From SAR86 cluster bacterium (GTDB lineage Bacteria > Pseudomonadota > Gammaproteobacteria > Pseudomonadales > Pseudohongiellaceae): a DNA stretch of 42,271 bases. Of the stretch, positions 28,613 through 37,260 are shown in pieces. Under the pieces are notes generated by a model. That model was not told the origin of the DNA and searched no databases. It saw only the letters and a list, made by a program, of their open reading frames with translations. Made by a program: the position numbers and the translations under genes. The stretch is taken from contig NVUL01000054.1 of the NCBI GenBank assembly GCA_002401885.1, positions 1-42,271 on the forward strand, given 5' to 3'. Position 1 is the stretch's first letter. Each line of letters opens with the position of its first letter.

Positions 28613-29140
28613 CTAGCCAGCGTCACGATCTCGGCGGCTATCGGAAGCGGGTTTAAGTGCAAATTCGATCATATGATCGAAGTCGCCATCCACATTGATC
28701 ATTACCAATTCACTGTTTTCTAAGATGAACACTGAGACTGCATCCAAGGAATTACGCGAGCGGTCCATTCCTACTAATACCCAAACTTGATCTCCATCTT
28801 CACGCACCTTGACGATCGTTTCCCAATGCAGATTCTTTCCCCTCGAGCGCAGCGTATCCGAAAAATCTATCTCGTTGAAATCTATTTTTTGCCCACCTGA
28901 CTCTACGTTGTAGACGGCGACCTGCACGTGATCGAGCTCTGAGATATCCGCCTCATTCAGGCTTACCACGTCCAAGAAGGTGAGCATGCTATTCCCAATT
29001 GAGATGGCGAATTCTTTATCAAGTCTGATATTGGGCACCTGTTCTTCTATCGAGTTGCGAGCAGATCTGAATGGTCTGTCGCTGAATGACATGCACGCCG
29101 TTAACTGAGTAAGCAATATGATTAGTAGTATTTTTTTCAT
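28613..29140 (-). CDS. DUF4252 family lipoprotein
   Basis: A 175-residue exported lipoprotein: signal MKKILLIILLTQLTAC with the lipobox LTAC and Cys 16 as the lipidation site. The mature part has the DUF4252 pattern of a short helical region, then VAVYNVESGGQKIDF, HWETIVKVREDGDQVWVLVG and ELVMINVDGDFD. It is the last gene of a four-gene run after the ECF sigma factor, the anti-sigma factor and another DUF4252 protein, to which it is a diverged paralogue. The function of DUF4252 is not known. It converges on the molybdo-oxidoreductase gene, 26 bp away. Confidence 0.82.
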   Translation of the reverse strand: MKKILLIILLTQLTACMSFSDRPFRSARNSIEEQVPNIRLDKEFAISIGNSMLTFLDVVSLNEADISELDHVQVAVYNVESGGQKIDFNEIDFSDTLRSRGKNLHWETIVKVREDGDQVWVLVGMDRSRNSLDAVSVFILENSELVMINVDGDFDHMIEFALKPASDSRRDRDAG

Positions 29141-29199
29141 GATACGATCTCTTTTTCATCAGTGAGGTGTTAATCAGAACAGCACTGTTTATAGTGAGC

Positions 29200-29766
29200 T
29201 TAGTGACTGTTACCAGCAACTTCGAGATCGACGAGCTCATCAAGTTCAAAGCGGCGCCCCAGAGCGCTGATATCATCTGTGCTGATATCACCGACGATGT
29301 TTACTAGAACAGTCTCTCCCGGCCCAGCAATCATGATGGCAATGCCATAGATCACATCTGAGGCATCAGCCAACCTGAAATAGATGTCTACGTGGTTCTC
29401 TTCTTCTCGAATCCTAACCACTCGATCCCATCCTACAGAATCCAGATCTTCGGCCATAACAGACATAGACGAGGCAATCTCATCGACATCGATGTCATCG
29501 CTCTGAAAAACATTTACCGTGACCCGTAGGAGCTTAGAGATAAAGTCAGCAGCCTCCTCATCCTCATTGCGGATGAGATTTGTAATCATATTCAGCAGCG
29601 GAGCCTTTAGGCTAATTTCTACACTAGGCTCAGTTCCCGCTATTGCGGTAAGCGTGGAGAAATCCACATAGCCCGGATGACTATCCAGGTCATTGTCTGC
29701 GGCCAGCACTACAGGAATAAGGCTCAAACAAAACAACGGTGCCAATACATTCTTAAAAATTTTCAT
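29200..29766 (-). CDS. DUF4252 family exported protein
   Basis: A 188-residue protein with a cleavable signal peptide (MKIFKNVLAPLFCLSLIPVVLA, cut before ADND). Start ATG 29766 has GAGG at 7 nt; a longer frame to 29802 has none. The body contains LDSHPGYVDFSTLTAIAGTEPSVEISLKAPLL, a helix with RNEDEEAADFISKLLRVTVNVF, then WDRVVRIREEENHVDIYFRLAD and ETVLVNIVGDIS near the C terminus. The VLVNIVGDIS and MINVDGDFD endings show it is related to the next gene. It is probably periplasmic, cotranscribed with the sigma factor, and possibly one of its targets or effectors. Confidence 0.82.
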   Translation of the reverse strand: MKIFKNVLAPLFCLSLIPVVLAADNDLDSHPGYVDFSTLTAIAGTEPSVEISLKAPLLNMITNLIRNEDEEAADFISKLLRVTVNVFQSDDIDVDEIASSMSVMAEDLDSVGWDRVVRIREEENHVDIYFRLADASDVIYGIAIMIAGPGETVLVNIVGDISTDDISALGRRFELDELVDLEVAGNSH

Positions 29767-29840
29767 ACATGTACCTCGCGTTAAAATATTCTCTAAATCC
29801 AAGTGAGTTTCACTTCGCTAATTCGTATTCCTAAAAATAT

Positions 29841-30467
29841 CTAGATCGGTCCATTCTGCAATGGGTCGTACTCTCTTGTTCTTACCCTCTGAAACGAGGC
29901 ATTGATGGAATCTTGTAAAGGCGTCACCAGGAAGCGGTCGCCGATCATCACTTCGGTACGCTGACTAAGCTGGCTCACATAGTCCATGGCTACATTCAAT
30001 TCATGTAGGGCCTGCACGATATCTTCTCGGCTATATTGCTCAACCGACTCGCTAGCGACCAAAGTTTCTGGCCCTTCAATCGGTGTCACCACACTGAAGC
30101 TAACCACGACGGCTACAACCGCAACCAATGCAGCAGAGAAACCGTAACGAAAGTAGAGCGGCACCGAATTCAACAATCCACCGATCTGCGCGATCAGCGA
30201 ATCTCTATGCACTTCGTCTTTTCCCAGTCGCCCTCCAGCTGCCAGCTCATAAACAGGCTCTAACACAAGATCATCACATTCGATTTGTGGCAACTCTATT
30301 ACGGCATCTTGTATGGTCTGCGCGTATCGAAATTCACTGGCGCATGCTGAACAATCCTGCACATGGGACATGAATACGCCCTGTTGTGCTTCGCTCAAAT
30401 CACCATCCAGATAGCCGTCTATCTGGAGTTGAATGAAGTAGCATTTTGATTCACCGTTACTGGACAT
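29841..30467 (-). CDS. Zinc-type (ZAS) anti-sigma factor, membrane-anchored
   Basis: A 208-residue anti-sigma factor. The N-terminal zinc-binding anti-sigma domain has Cys 9 and the H-x3-C-x2-C motif (His 35, Cys 39, Cys 42) with IDGYLDGDLSEAQ between. A single transmembrane helix lies at about residues 108-125 (FRYGFSAALVAVVAVVVSFSVV), leaving a periplasmic tail of about 80 residues. Start ATG 30467 is supported by AAGGA at 7 nt and overlaps the sigma gene by 11 bp, so translation is coupled. It should hold the ECF sigma factor at the membrane until a signal, possibly periplasmic or redox through the zinc site, releases it. Confidence 0.85.
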   Translation of the reverse strand: MSSNGESKCYFIQLQIDGYLDGDLSEAQQGVFMSHVQDCSACASEFRYAQTIQDAVIELPQIECDDLVLEPVYELAAGGRLGKDEVHRDSLIAQIGGLLNSVPLYFRYGFSAALVAVVAVVVSFSVVTPIEGPETLVASESVEQYSREDIVQALHELNVAMDYVSQLSQRTEVMIGDRFLVTPLQDSINASFQRVRTREYDPLQNGPI

Positions 30468-31044
30468 GACCGTTTCCTTTGTCATTGCTTGCCACTAGGG
30501 CTATGGATTTTTTGACTTCTGATCTGTCAGCGATTTGCTCTTCAAACAACTGACGCAGCTTACTGTTCTCTCGCAATTTCCGCCTAGCACGATGCAAATA
30601 GACTTTAACCTGGCTAGCGCTTAACTCGAGGCTTCCCTGAATCTCTTCATAACTCATACCCTGGATATCGCGCATGATCACGATGCTACGAAACGGATCT
30701 TCTAGGGACTTAATTGCACTCTGCAACTGACTCTTAAAATGATGTTGATCCAAATGAGTGACATCACTCTCCTCGCCTACCTGATCCTCGACTTGCGCAT
30801 ACTGATCTAGGTTTGTCTGCTGCGGTCGCTGCTTCCGCACATGGTCTATGACTGAGTTGTGAGCCACTCGCATCAACCATGCACCTAGCTTTTCATGATC
30901 TATCTTCTGCCAGTGCTGCCACAGTTTAATAAACACTTCTTGCGTCACGTCTTCGGCGTCTTCTCTAACGCGCAGACTATAGTGAGCAAAGGATAAAACC
31001 CTGTGCCGGTGCTGATCTATAGCCTGTAGATAAAGTGCTCGCAT
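30457..31044 (-). CDS. ECF sigma factor
   Basis: A 195-residue sigma-70 family factor with only regions 2 and 4. Region 2 reads RVLSFAHYSLRVREDAEDVTQEVFIKLWQHW (about residues 15-45) with VAHNSVIDHVRKQRP for promoter melting. Region 4 is LEDPFRSIVIMRDIQGMSYEEIQGSLELSASQVKVYLHRARRKLRE (about 115-160). It heads a unit with its anti-sigma factor and two DUF4252 genes. No Shine-Dalgarno site precedes ATG 31044. The ECF-type promoter found just upstream would give a leader of only about five bases, so the transcript may be near-leaderless. Confidence 0.92.
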   Translation of the reverse strand: MRALYLQAIDQHRHRVLSFAHYSLRVREDAEDVTQEVFIKLWQHWQKIDHEKLGAWLMRVAHNSVIDHVRKQRPQQTNLDQYAQVEDQVGEESDVTHLDQHHFKSQLQSAIKSLEDPFRSIVIMRDIQGMSYEEIQGSLELSASQVKVYLHRARRKLRENSKLRQLFEEQIADRSEVKKSIALVASNDKGNGHVQ

Positions 31045-31055
31045 TTGTTGTTAAA

Positions 31056-31080
31056 GACGCAATGTGAGAAAAAAAGTTAC
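31056..31080 (-). promoter_or_regulatory. Candidate ECF-type autoregulated promoter
   Basis: On the minus strand GTAAC (31080-31076), followed by a run of T, lies 16 bp from CGTC (31059-31056). This matches the general ECF pattern of an AAC -35 core and a CGTC -10 core. It sits directly in front of the sigma gene, as expected for a factor transcribing its own operon. Confidence 0.4.
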
Positions 31081-31224
31081 AGTAGTGCAACCGGGGCTAT
31101 CTGGGAAGCCTTCTTTGAAGGAAAATCAACGGCTTAAACAGTTATTCTATCTCATCTGCCTGCGCCGAAAACGCAATGATTGCTATACTCACTGTCTGTG
31201 AAATTCGTGTTAAATGGCTCTAAT

Positions 31225-31896
31225 ATGGCTCTGCGGCGACTACTCCTAGTCACTCTCTTAGTTCTCCTACCTTCCGGCATGCTTGCCGCAGCGGAGCAGA
31301 CAGTGCAATTGCATGATGGGGCCTCCGTTAAGCTGTTCTTCTTCGAGCCCCATGATGAGGATGGCCCGCCGCCACTGGCCATATTTATCGCAGGTGGCTC
31401 GAATAATGAATTCATGGCTAAGGCGCAATTCTGGTTAGGGAAGGAGTTTGTTGATCGTGGCTGGGCTATCGCTGTCCCCATTTCGCCTGATGGCAAGCGC
31501 TTCTCTGCCGGGGATGACTCCACCCTTCCTCAGATTATTGAACAACTACACGCGACTCATACCCTGCAGGATTCCAAGCCCCTATTGGTAGGGATGTCTA
31601 GCGGCGGTAGCGAAGCCATGGCGATCGCCTTCCTCAACCCTTCTGCCTTTCGAGGCGTTGTAGCCACACCCGGACGAATCAAAGCCGACGCGATACTCGA
31701 TGGGCTGGATAGCCTACCGTTCTATATCAGGATCGGAGAGAAGGATGATTTTCGCTGGAATCGAATGCTCGAGCCTATGTCACAGAGACTGCTCACGGCT
31801 GGGGCGAAGGTAGATGCGGCTATAGTAGAGGGTGCAAGGCACGTCTTCCCGCTAGACTGGGAGAGCCTCGAAGTTTGGTTAGGAAAGCTAAGGTAG
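31225..31896 (+). CDS. Exported alpha/beta hydrolase
   Basis: A 223-residue alpha/beta-hydrolase with a signal peptide (MALRRLLLVTLLVLLPSGMLAAA). The nucleophile elbow is GMSSGG (Ser 125), preceded by the oxyanion strand LAIFIAGGSN near 51. An acid in IRIGEKDDFRW near 165 and the catalytic His in EGARHVFPLDW near 205 complete a plausible triad. The substrate is unknown; the size and fold resemble small esterase or dienelactone-hydrolase-like proteins. ATG 31225 is preferred because it begins the signal peptide, though GTG 31198 is possible and neither has a strong ribosome-binding site. It is divergent from the ECF sigma operon. Confidence 0.78.
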   Translation: MALRRLLLVTLLVLLPSGMLAAAEQTVQLHDGASVKLFFFEPHDEDGPPPLAIFIAGGSNNEFMAKAQFWLGKEFVDRGWAIAVPISPDGKRFSAGDDSTLPQIIEQLHATHTLQDSKPLLVGMSSGGSEAMAIAFLNPSAFRGVVATPGRIKADAILDGLDSLPFYIRIGEKDDFRWNRMLEPMSQRLLTAGAKVDAAIVEGARHVFPLDWESLEVWLGKLR

Positions 31897-31927
31897 CCTG
31901 ACCGTGAAAAGCTAGGCCAGGCTACCT
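31891..31927. terminator. 10-bp hairpin between convergent genes
   Basis: AGGTAGCCTG (31891-31900, including the hydrolase stop codon) pairs perfectly with CAGGCTACCT (31918-31927) around a 17-nt loop. No U-tract follows on either side, so it may slow or protect transcripts and is not necessarily an intrinsic terminator. It lies between the convergent hydrolase and lipoprotein genes. Confidence 0.4.
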
Positions 31928-31937
31928 CATGGCAGTT

Positions 31938-32297
31938 CTAGAATCGGTCTTCTTCGATCCAATAGTTGGTGACTACACCGTGGGTAAATTCTATCGATAG
32001 CGTTTCGGTGCGCTCTTCCTCGATGTCCACGGAGAACACAAGAAATAAACCAACCTCAGTATCTTTCTCGGATCGGTTTCTGTATTTCCAGATTTCCGTA
32101 CCATCGGCATAGGTCAGCTTGGTAATCGGGTTGCCAAAGGAAGTACTTACCCAATCCTGATTACTTTCACCGAGCTGCAATCTAGATACATCAGACTCAT
32201 TCCATACAGTCTGCAATGGACGCGAGTCCGAATCGACGGTAACCAGACAACCTGTCAGTACGATGCTCATAACTAGTAATAGAGCTTTCTTTATCAT
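31938..32297 (-). CDS. SmpA/OmlA (BamE)-like lipoprotein
   Basis: A 119-residue lipoprotein: signal MIKKALLLVMSIVLTGC with lipobox LTGC (Cys 17). The mature sequence RLQLGESNQDWVSTSFGNPITKLTYADGTEIWKYRNRSEKD is the SmpA/OmlA pattern, in which a short helix with a Gly-x-Pro turn is followed by a strand with WxY. BamE itself belongs to this fold, but the sequence VGLFLVFSVDIEEERTETLSIEFTHGVV is diverged and the gene is not in a BamE context. It is therefore more likely an accessory envelope lipoprotein. It is monocistronic between two convergent or divergent neighbours. Confidence 0.75.
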   Translation of the reverse strand: MIKKALLLVMSIVLTGCLVTVDSDSRPLQTVWNESDVSRLQLGESNQDWVSTSFGNPITKLTYADGTEIWKYRNRSEKDTEVGLFLVFSVDIEEERTETLSIEFTHGVVTNYWIEEDRF

Positions 32298-32638
32298 TTA
32301 ACATTCCCCGTATAAATTAAATTTGTTATTCAGATCGAGTCTTTTCCTGCAGCGACCAATAATCGCCCCACTAACTCACCAATATCGCCCTACACTGTAC
32401 CGTAAACCTTCGAATGTAGTGCCGAAGATCCGTATAATTTGGGCTCTTACACTCTTAGACGCGACAGAGCTGTAAAGGTTACAACGCTGGACCATGCCAT
32501 AATAAAGAATGTTGCTGAATCTAAGCTGAACACGGGTTTTTGTGCTTTGAACTAAAGAAAATTCGCGAATTGATCGATTTATCCCTAGTAGACTAAAAAT
32601 TGACAAGCTAACTACTTACCTTTCTTAAGAGATTCAGA
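32298..32638. other. Divergent intergenic region, no gene seen
   Basis: These 341 bp separate the lipoprotein (-) and symporter (+) genes. Isolated promoter-like words are present, for example TATAAT at 32433-32438 and TTGACA at 32600-32605, but no well-spaced pair for either. Open frames inside have no ribosome-binding site or recognisable protein. I see no repeat or RNA gene. Confidence 0.5.
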
Positions 32639-33595
32639 ATGCTCGCTAGATTCAACAGCCTTTTCCCCCTCTGGGCGTTATTAATTTCCCTAATCGCATT
32701 CTTTCTAAATGCACCCTTCGCTGCACTCGACACGGCTATCGTCCCGCTGTTAGCTACAGTCATGTTTATGATGGGGCTCACACTGACCAAGGCCGACGTT
32801 GAACGCATTGTGAAGGAGCCGAAGCCGATCTTAGTGGGAGTAATCCTGCAATTCCTACTGATGCCAATTCTGGCGCTGACATTCTCCAAAATGCTGCAGC
32901 TATCAAACCAACTCACTATAGGCATGGTACTCGTAGGAAGCTGTGCCGGGGGCACCGCATCCAATGTCGTCTGCTATTTGGCCAAGGGCGATGTGGCGCT
33001 TTCTATCAGCATGACCATGGTCTCAACTCTCGTAGGGGTGATAGCGACGCCCCTATTATGTACTTTCTATCTTTCTACCACGGTCAGTGTAGATACTCTG
33101 GCGTTACTGCTTAGCATCCTGCAGATTGTGTTCATTCCAGTAGTTCTTGGATTTGGATGTAAATATTTTCTGAATGAGGTTGCGAACAGAGTGGAATCCT
33201 TCATTCCTACACTTTCAGTACTTATAATTCTGCTCATTATTGCCATCGTCGTAGCTATGAATGCGGACAGGCTTCTAGACGTGGGTCTGCTTACCCTTAT
33301 CGCCGTCGTACTGCACAATCTTTCGGGGCTAGCAGGTGGTTACACTGTTAGCCGCCTAATCGGATTGGATATAAAACAGAGTCAGACCATCGCTATTGAA
33401 GTGGGTATGCAGAACTCCGGCCTGGGTGTAGCCCTCGCCACTCAATTCTTCTCAGCAACCGCAGCTCTACCCGGCGCTCTCTTCAGCGTTTGGCACAATA
33501 TTAGCGGTTCACTGCTGGCTTCAGTGTGGGGCAATAAGAGAGCGTCACTTGAATACATATTGAAAGATGAAGAGTCGACCCTCCCTCCCAAGTGA
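32639..33595 (+). CDS. Bile acid:sodium symporter (BASS) family transporter
   Basis: A 318-residue inner-membrane protein with about ten helices. Family marks are ATVMFMMGLTLTKADVERIVKEPK (residues 40-63), GMVLVGSCAGGTASNVVCYLAKGDVALSISMT (about 100-131, the crossover helix of the BASS fold) and the repeat-related IAIEVGMQNSGLGVALA near 263. The pattern is typical of bacterial BASS proteins that move organic anions with sodium; the substrate is not predictable. The start ATG 32639 has AAGAGA upstream. Confidence 0.9.
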   Translation: MLARFNSLFPLWALLISLIAFFLNAPFAALDTAIVPLLATVMFMMGLTLTKADVERIVKEPKPILVGVILQFLLMPILALTFSKMLQLSNQLTIGMVLVGSCAGGTASNVVCYLAKGDVALSISMTMVSTLVGVIATPLLCTFYLSTTVSVDTLALLLSILQIVFIPVVLGFGCKYFLNEVANRVESFIPTLSVLIILLIIAIVVAMNADRLLDVGLLTLIAVVLHNLSGLAGGYTVSRLIGLDIKQSQTIAIEVGMQNSGLGVALATQFFSATAALPGALFSVWHNISGSLLASVWGNKRASLEYILKDEESTLPPK

Positions 33596-33605
33596 GCCAC
33601 CACGA

Positions 33606-33652
33606 GGGTGGCGTAGAGACGCCACTCTACTTCGCTATTTTCTTTTTGATAA
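33606..33652 (+). terminator. Possible terminator of the symporter gene
   Basis: GGGTGGCGT (33606-33614) pairs with ACGCCACTC (33619-33627), with one G-U, around the tetraloop AGAG, starting 11 bp after the stop. A T-rich run comes only about ten bases later (33637-33648), so termination may be inefficient. Confidence 0.45.
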
Positions 33653-33677
33653 TTATTGATTAAATAATCCGATACGC

Positions 33678-33705
33678 TTGACATATTTTTACAGAAGACT
33701 AAAAT
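33678..33705 (+). promoter_or_regulatory. Strong sigma-70 promoter of a short transcript
   Basis: A perfect TTGACA (33678-33683) lies 16 bp from TAAAAT (33700-33705). This is the best -35 box seen in the window. The start site would fall near 33712, and transcription would run to the strong terminator at 33883-33923. Confidence 0.6.
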
Positions 33706-33711
33706 TCGCCC

Positions 33712-33923
33712 CTTCAAATATTTAACTCTTTGTGAAGAAAATGAACATTCAAACAATTCTCAACACGATGCTAACAACTGCGACCATTATGGGTCATCAG
33801 CTCTGTTCGCGTGTGGCGAAGAATTGGGAGACCTGCTTGGAGTGAATTTCTGACAACTAAACGATTAACAATCGATTTAAAGAAAAGACCTCTAAGTTCC
33901 CAAACTTAGAGGTCTTTTTTTTT
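33712..33923 (+). ncRNA. Candidate ~210-nt small RNA or leader, with a 34-codon ORF
   Basis: The segment between a strong promoter and a strong intrinsic terminator is about 210 nt and matches no known gene. It can form a short 5-prime hairpin (CTTCAAA with TTTGTGAAG), a small CGATT/AATCG hairpin just ahead of the terminator, and the terminator stem. It also contains an ORF starting ATG 33741 (34 residues, MNIQTILNTMLTTATIMGHQ and 14 more, two Cys) with a weak purine-rich site upstream. It may be a free small RNA, a micro-protein mRNA, or an attenuating leader of the MFS gene that starts at 33974. Confidence 0.4.
33883..33923 (+). terminator. Rho-independent terminator
   Basis: A 16-bp perfect stem (33883-33898 with 33903-33918) with a 4-nt loop CCCA, ending in nine T. 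It is the most stable-looking terminator in the window and stands 50 bp before the MFS start. Confidence 0.85.
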
Positions 33924-33973
33924 CTTAAACTTTTATTGAATACCCGTGCGGGCGCGGGTACTGGGGAACTATT

Positions 33974-35176
33974 GTGCAAAAAAAACTGCACAGAAATATT
34001 AGAGTCATCTACGGACTCGCCTTCTTCTATAGCTTCATGGTGATCGTGCCGGTAATCGTGCCTTTCTTCATGGCGAAGGGGCTCAGCCTTGCGGATATCT
34101 TTTACCTACAGGCCGTTTTTGCGACGGCAATTGTAGTGTTTGAGGCACCTTCTGGTTATTTCGCAGACGTGTTCGGACGTAAGACGGCGCTGGTAATCGG
34201 AAGCATCATTCACGGTTTCGGGTACCTCTACCTTAACTTTGCCGACGATCTAGCCAGCCTGATTGTTTTCGAAATTATGGTGGGAATTGCGGCGAGTCTC
34301 TTGTCCGGTGCGGACTTGGCATTGTTGTATGACACGCAGAAGGAAATACAAAATGGAGTTGACATTGAACACAGTAAAGCTATCTCACATTTAGGCTTCT
34401 TCAGAAGCAGCTCCGAAGGTCTTGGCGCGCTGGTTGGTGGAGCGCTTGTTCTATGGTCGTTCGAAGCGGTGGTAGTCGTACAATCGGCAGTAGCGTGGAT
34501 GTGCTTGGCACTTGCGCTGCTAATTATTGAACCTCCATACAAAAAATCAACAAGCAGTTCGAATCGCATTCAAATATCTGAGATATTGCGTCACTTGTTT
34601 ACAAGCGACCCTGTGTTAAGAAACTTGGTTATTGCAATTCCACTATACAGCTTGGCTACATTTCATGTTGCCTGGCTTATGCAACCCTATTGGGAAGCCC
34701 AGGGAATTTCGTTAGCGATGTTTGGCTTGCTCTGGTTTTCACAGAGCATAGTGGTCGCCGCAGCAGCTAGGTTTGGCTTCGCTATTGAACGCCGCTACGG
34801 CGCTATTTTCTCGCTGATATTGATGGGTCTACTGCCCATCGTCGGACACTTCGGTATGGCGTGGGCACAAGGATGGATCGGCATTCTAATCGGCCTCGCG
34901 CTGTTCGCGAGTCGTGGCCTGAACCAAGTCATCTTGGTTAACGCAATGAACCGGCGAATACCGAGTGAATTTCGAGCCACAGCAAACTCGTTTACGAGCT
35001 TCCTGTTTCGCTTAGGGTTTATAACCACTGGGCCGGTTATTGGTTATTTGGCCCAAGCCCAAGGCTTAGAAATTACTCTGAATGTATTGGGACTATCGTC
35101 AATCCTGCTATTTGCTCTAGTGATGATGCCGCTCATTCAGTCCGTCAAAGCTATCCCGCAGCAGCTTGCTGCATAA
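33974..35176 (+). CDS. MFS transporter
   Basis: A 400-residue major facilitator with twelve predicted helices in two halves, and a cytoplasmic loop around residues 185-205 (PPYKKSTSSSNRIQISEILRH). The loop 2-3 motif is visible as GYFADVFGRKTALVIGS near 57, a variant of GXXXDRXGRR. The C-terminal half contains FAIERRYGAIFSLILMG near 267 and LNQVILVNAMNRRIPSEFRATANS near 315. The last is typical of a branch of MFS proteins of unknown substrate. The start is GTG 33974 with GGGGA upstream. It is followed by its own terminator. Confidence 0.9.
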   Translation: MQKKLHRNIRVIYGLAFFYSFMVIVPVIVPFFMAKGLSLADIFYLQAVFATAIVVFEAPSGYFADVFGRKTALVIGSIIHGFGYLYLNFADDLASLIVFEIMVGIAASLLSGADLALLYDTQKEIQNGVDIEHSKAISHLGFFRSSSEGLGALVGGALVLWSFEAVVVVQSAVAWMCLALALLIIEPPYKKSTSSSNRIQISEILRHLFTSDPVLRNLVIAIPLYSLATFHVAWLMQPYWEAQGISLAMFGLLWFSQSIVVAAAARFGFAIERRYGAIFSLILMGLLPIVGHFGMAWAQGWIGILIGLALFASRGLNQVILVNAMNRRIPSEFRATANSFTSFLFRLGFITTGPVIGYLAQAQGLEITLNVLGLSSILLFALVMMPLIQSVKAIPQQLAA

Positions 35177-35193
35177 GTAATCCCACCCCGCTA

Positions 35194-35246
35194 AGGGGTA
35201 ATCACTCACAAATCCCCCCCCGTGAGTGGTTACCCCTATTTTTTAT
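35194..35246 (+). terminator. Rho-independent terminator after the MFS gene
   Basis: AGGGGTAATCACTCAC (35194-35209) pairs with GTGAGTGGTTACCCCT (35222-35237), with one G-U, around a 12-nt C-rich loop. It is followed by ATTTTTTATT. It begins 17 bp after the MFS stop. Confidence 0.8.
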
Positions 35247-35924
<678 letters not shown>

Positions 35925-35938
35925 GGAATCTAATAAAA

Positions 35939-37246
35939 ATGATAACTAAAATTCTTAGAACAAAATATTTAGTAGCAGCAGTTCTACTCCTCCTGCCTAG
36001 CATGGCCTCGGCACAGGACGCACTCAACGGAGCCAATACTGCTTGGATCTTAACTTCAACGGCTCTCGTTCTTTTTATGACGCTACCGGGACTCGCGCTT
36101 TTCTATGGCGGGCTGGTCCGGACTCGAAACGTACTCTCTGTGCTCATGCAGTGCTTCTCCATTGCCGTGGTAGTTTCCATTCTCTGGTTAGTGGTTGGCT
36201 ATAGCATAGCATTTGGCCCCTCAGAATCTGCCTATTGGGGCGGTCTCAGTAAAATGATGTTCAATGGCGTCGTAGTCGATTCGCTCTCTGATGGCATTCC
36301 AGAGACGGTTTTCGCTACGTTCCAGATGACCTTTGCAATCATCACACCGGCGCTGATCGTGGGTGCGTTCGCGGAGAGAATCAAATTCTCTGCCATGTTG
36401 CTGTTCTCAACTCTGTGGACACTGATAGTCTATTTCCCCGTTGCAAACTGGGTCTGGGGCGGCGGTTGGCTGGGTCAGATGGGCTTGATTGACTTCGCCG
36501 GTGGCACCGTAGTACACGTAACCGCGGGTATCGGTGCGCTGGTATTTGCGCTTGTCATCGGTCAGCGCGAGGGCTTCTTAACGGCGCCGATGATGCCACA
36601 CAATCTCACTATGAGCTTCACCGGCGCAGGCATGCTCTGGGTTGGCTGGTTTGGATTTAACGCGGGCAGCGCCTTGGCTGCCGACGGTGCCGCAGGTATG
36701 GCCATGTTCGTCACACACATATCTGCAGCAACCGGTGCCTTAACCTGGATGGCTATAGAATGGATCAAATACGGTAAGCCCAGCGGACTTGGCGCCATCA
36801 CCGGCATGGTGGCGGGCCTAGCCACAATCACTCCCGCATCCGGCTCTGTCGGCCCTGCTGGCGCTCTCCTCGTCGGTCTTTCCGGCGGTGTGGTTTGCTA
36901 CTTCGCTACGACCTATCTGAAACAGAAAGTGAAGATAGACGACTCGCTCGATGTGTTCCCGGTTCACGGTGTCGGCGGTATCGTCGGTACTTTTCTGGCC
37001 GGCATTCTAGTATCCGGCAACTTGGGAATCTTCAGCGGCAACGGATTCGCCGAAGGCGTAACCATGGGCTCGCAAGTAATGGTGCAGATCATTGGCATTC
37101 TCTCTGTCGCCTCGTACACGGCGATTCTGACGTTTATCATTCTTAAGGTGGTCGGTGCCATAACATCTGGTATTCGTGTCACACAGGATGAAGAACAAGT
37201 GGGTCTCGACATTACTGACCATGATGAGAAAGGCTATTCCATGTAA
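35939..37246 (+). CDS. amtB: Ammonium transporter
   Basis: A trimeric ammonium channel of the Amt/Mep/Rh family, with 435 residues. A signal-peptide-like start (MITKILRTKYLVAAVLLLLPSMASA) precedes NGANTAWILTSTALVLFMTLPGLALFYGGLVR, and eleven helices follow. The pore twin-histidine positions are found in VTHISAATGALTW near residue 260 and FPVHGVGGIVGT near 342. The C-terminal cytoplasmic tail (GIRVTQDEEQVGLDITDHDEKGYSM) is the part that couples to GlnK. It is cotranscribed with glnK and followed by a strong terminator. Confidence 0.97.
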   Translation: MITKILRTKYLVAAVLLLLPSMASAQDALNGANTAWILTSTALVLFMTLPGLALFYGGLVRTRNVLSVLMQCFSIAVVVSILWLVVGYSIAFGPSESAYWGGLSKMMFNGVVVDSLSDGIPETVFATFQMTFAIITPALIVGAFAERIKFSAMLLFSTLWTLIVYFPVANWVWGGGWLGQMGLIDFAGGTVVHVTAGIGALVFALVIGQREGFLTAPMMPHNLTMSFTGAGMLWVGWFGFNAGSALAADGAAGMAMFVTHISAATGALTWMAIEWIKYGKPSGLGAITGMVAGLATITPASGSVGPAGALLVGLSGGVVCYFATTYLKQKVKIDDSLDVFPVHGVGGIVGTFLAGILVSGNLGIFSGNGFAEGVTMGSQVMVQIIGILSVASYTAILTFIILKVVGAITSGIRVTQDEEQVGLDITDHDEKGYSM

Positions 37247-37260
37247 AGTAGCACTGATCG

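Noticed and set aside
31938-32297. Calling the SmpA/OmlA-like lipoprotein BamE
   Set aside because: The fold pattern fits, but the sequence is diverged, the gene context is not that of bamE, and several such paralogues exist in this fold.
32376-32606. 76-codon minus-strand frame between the lipoprotein and BASS genes
   Set aside because: No ribosome-binding site, no family pattern, and it covers the likely promoter region of the symporter.
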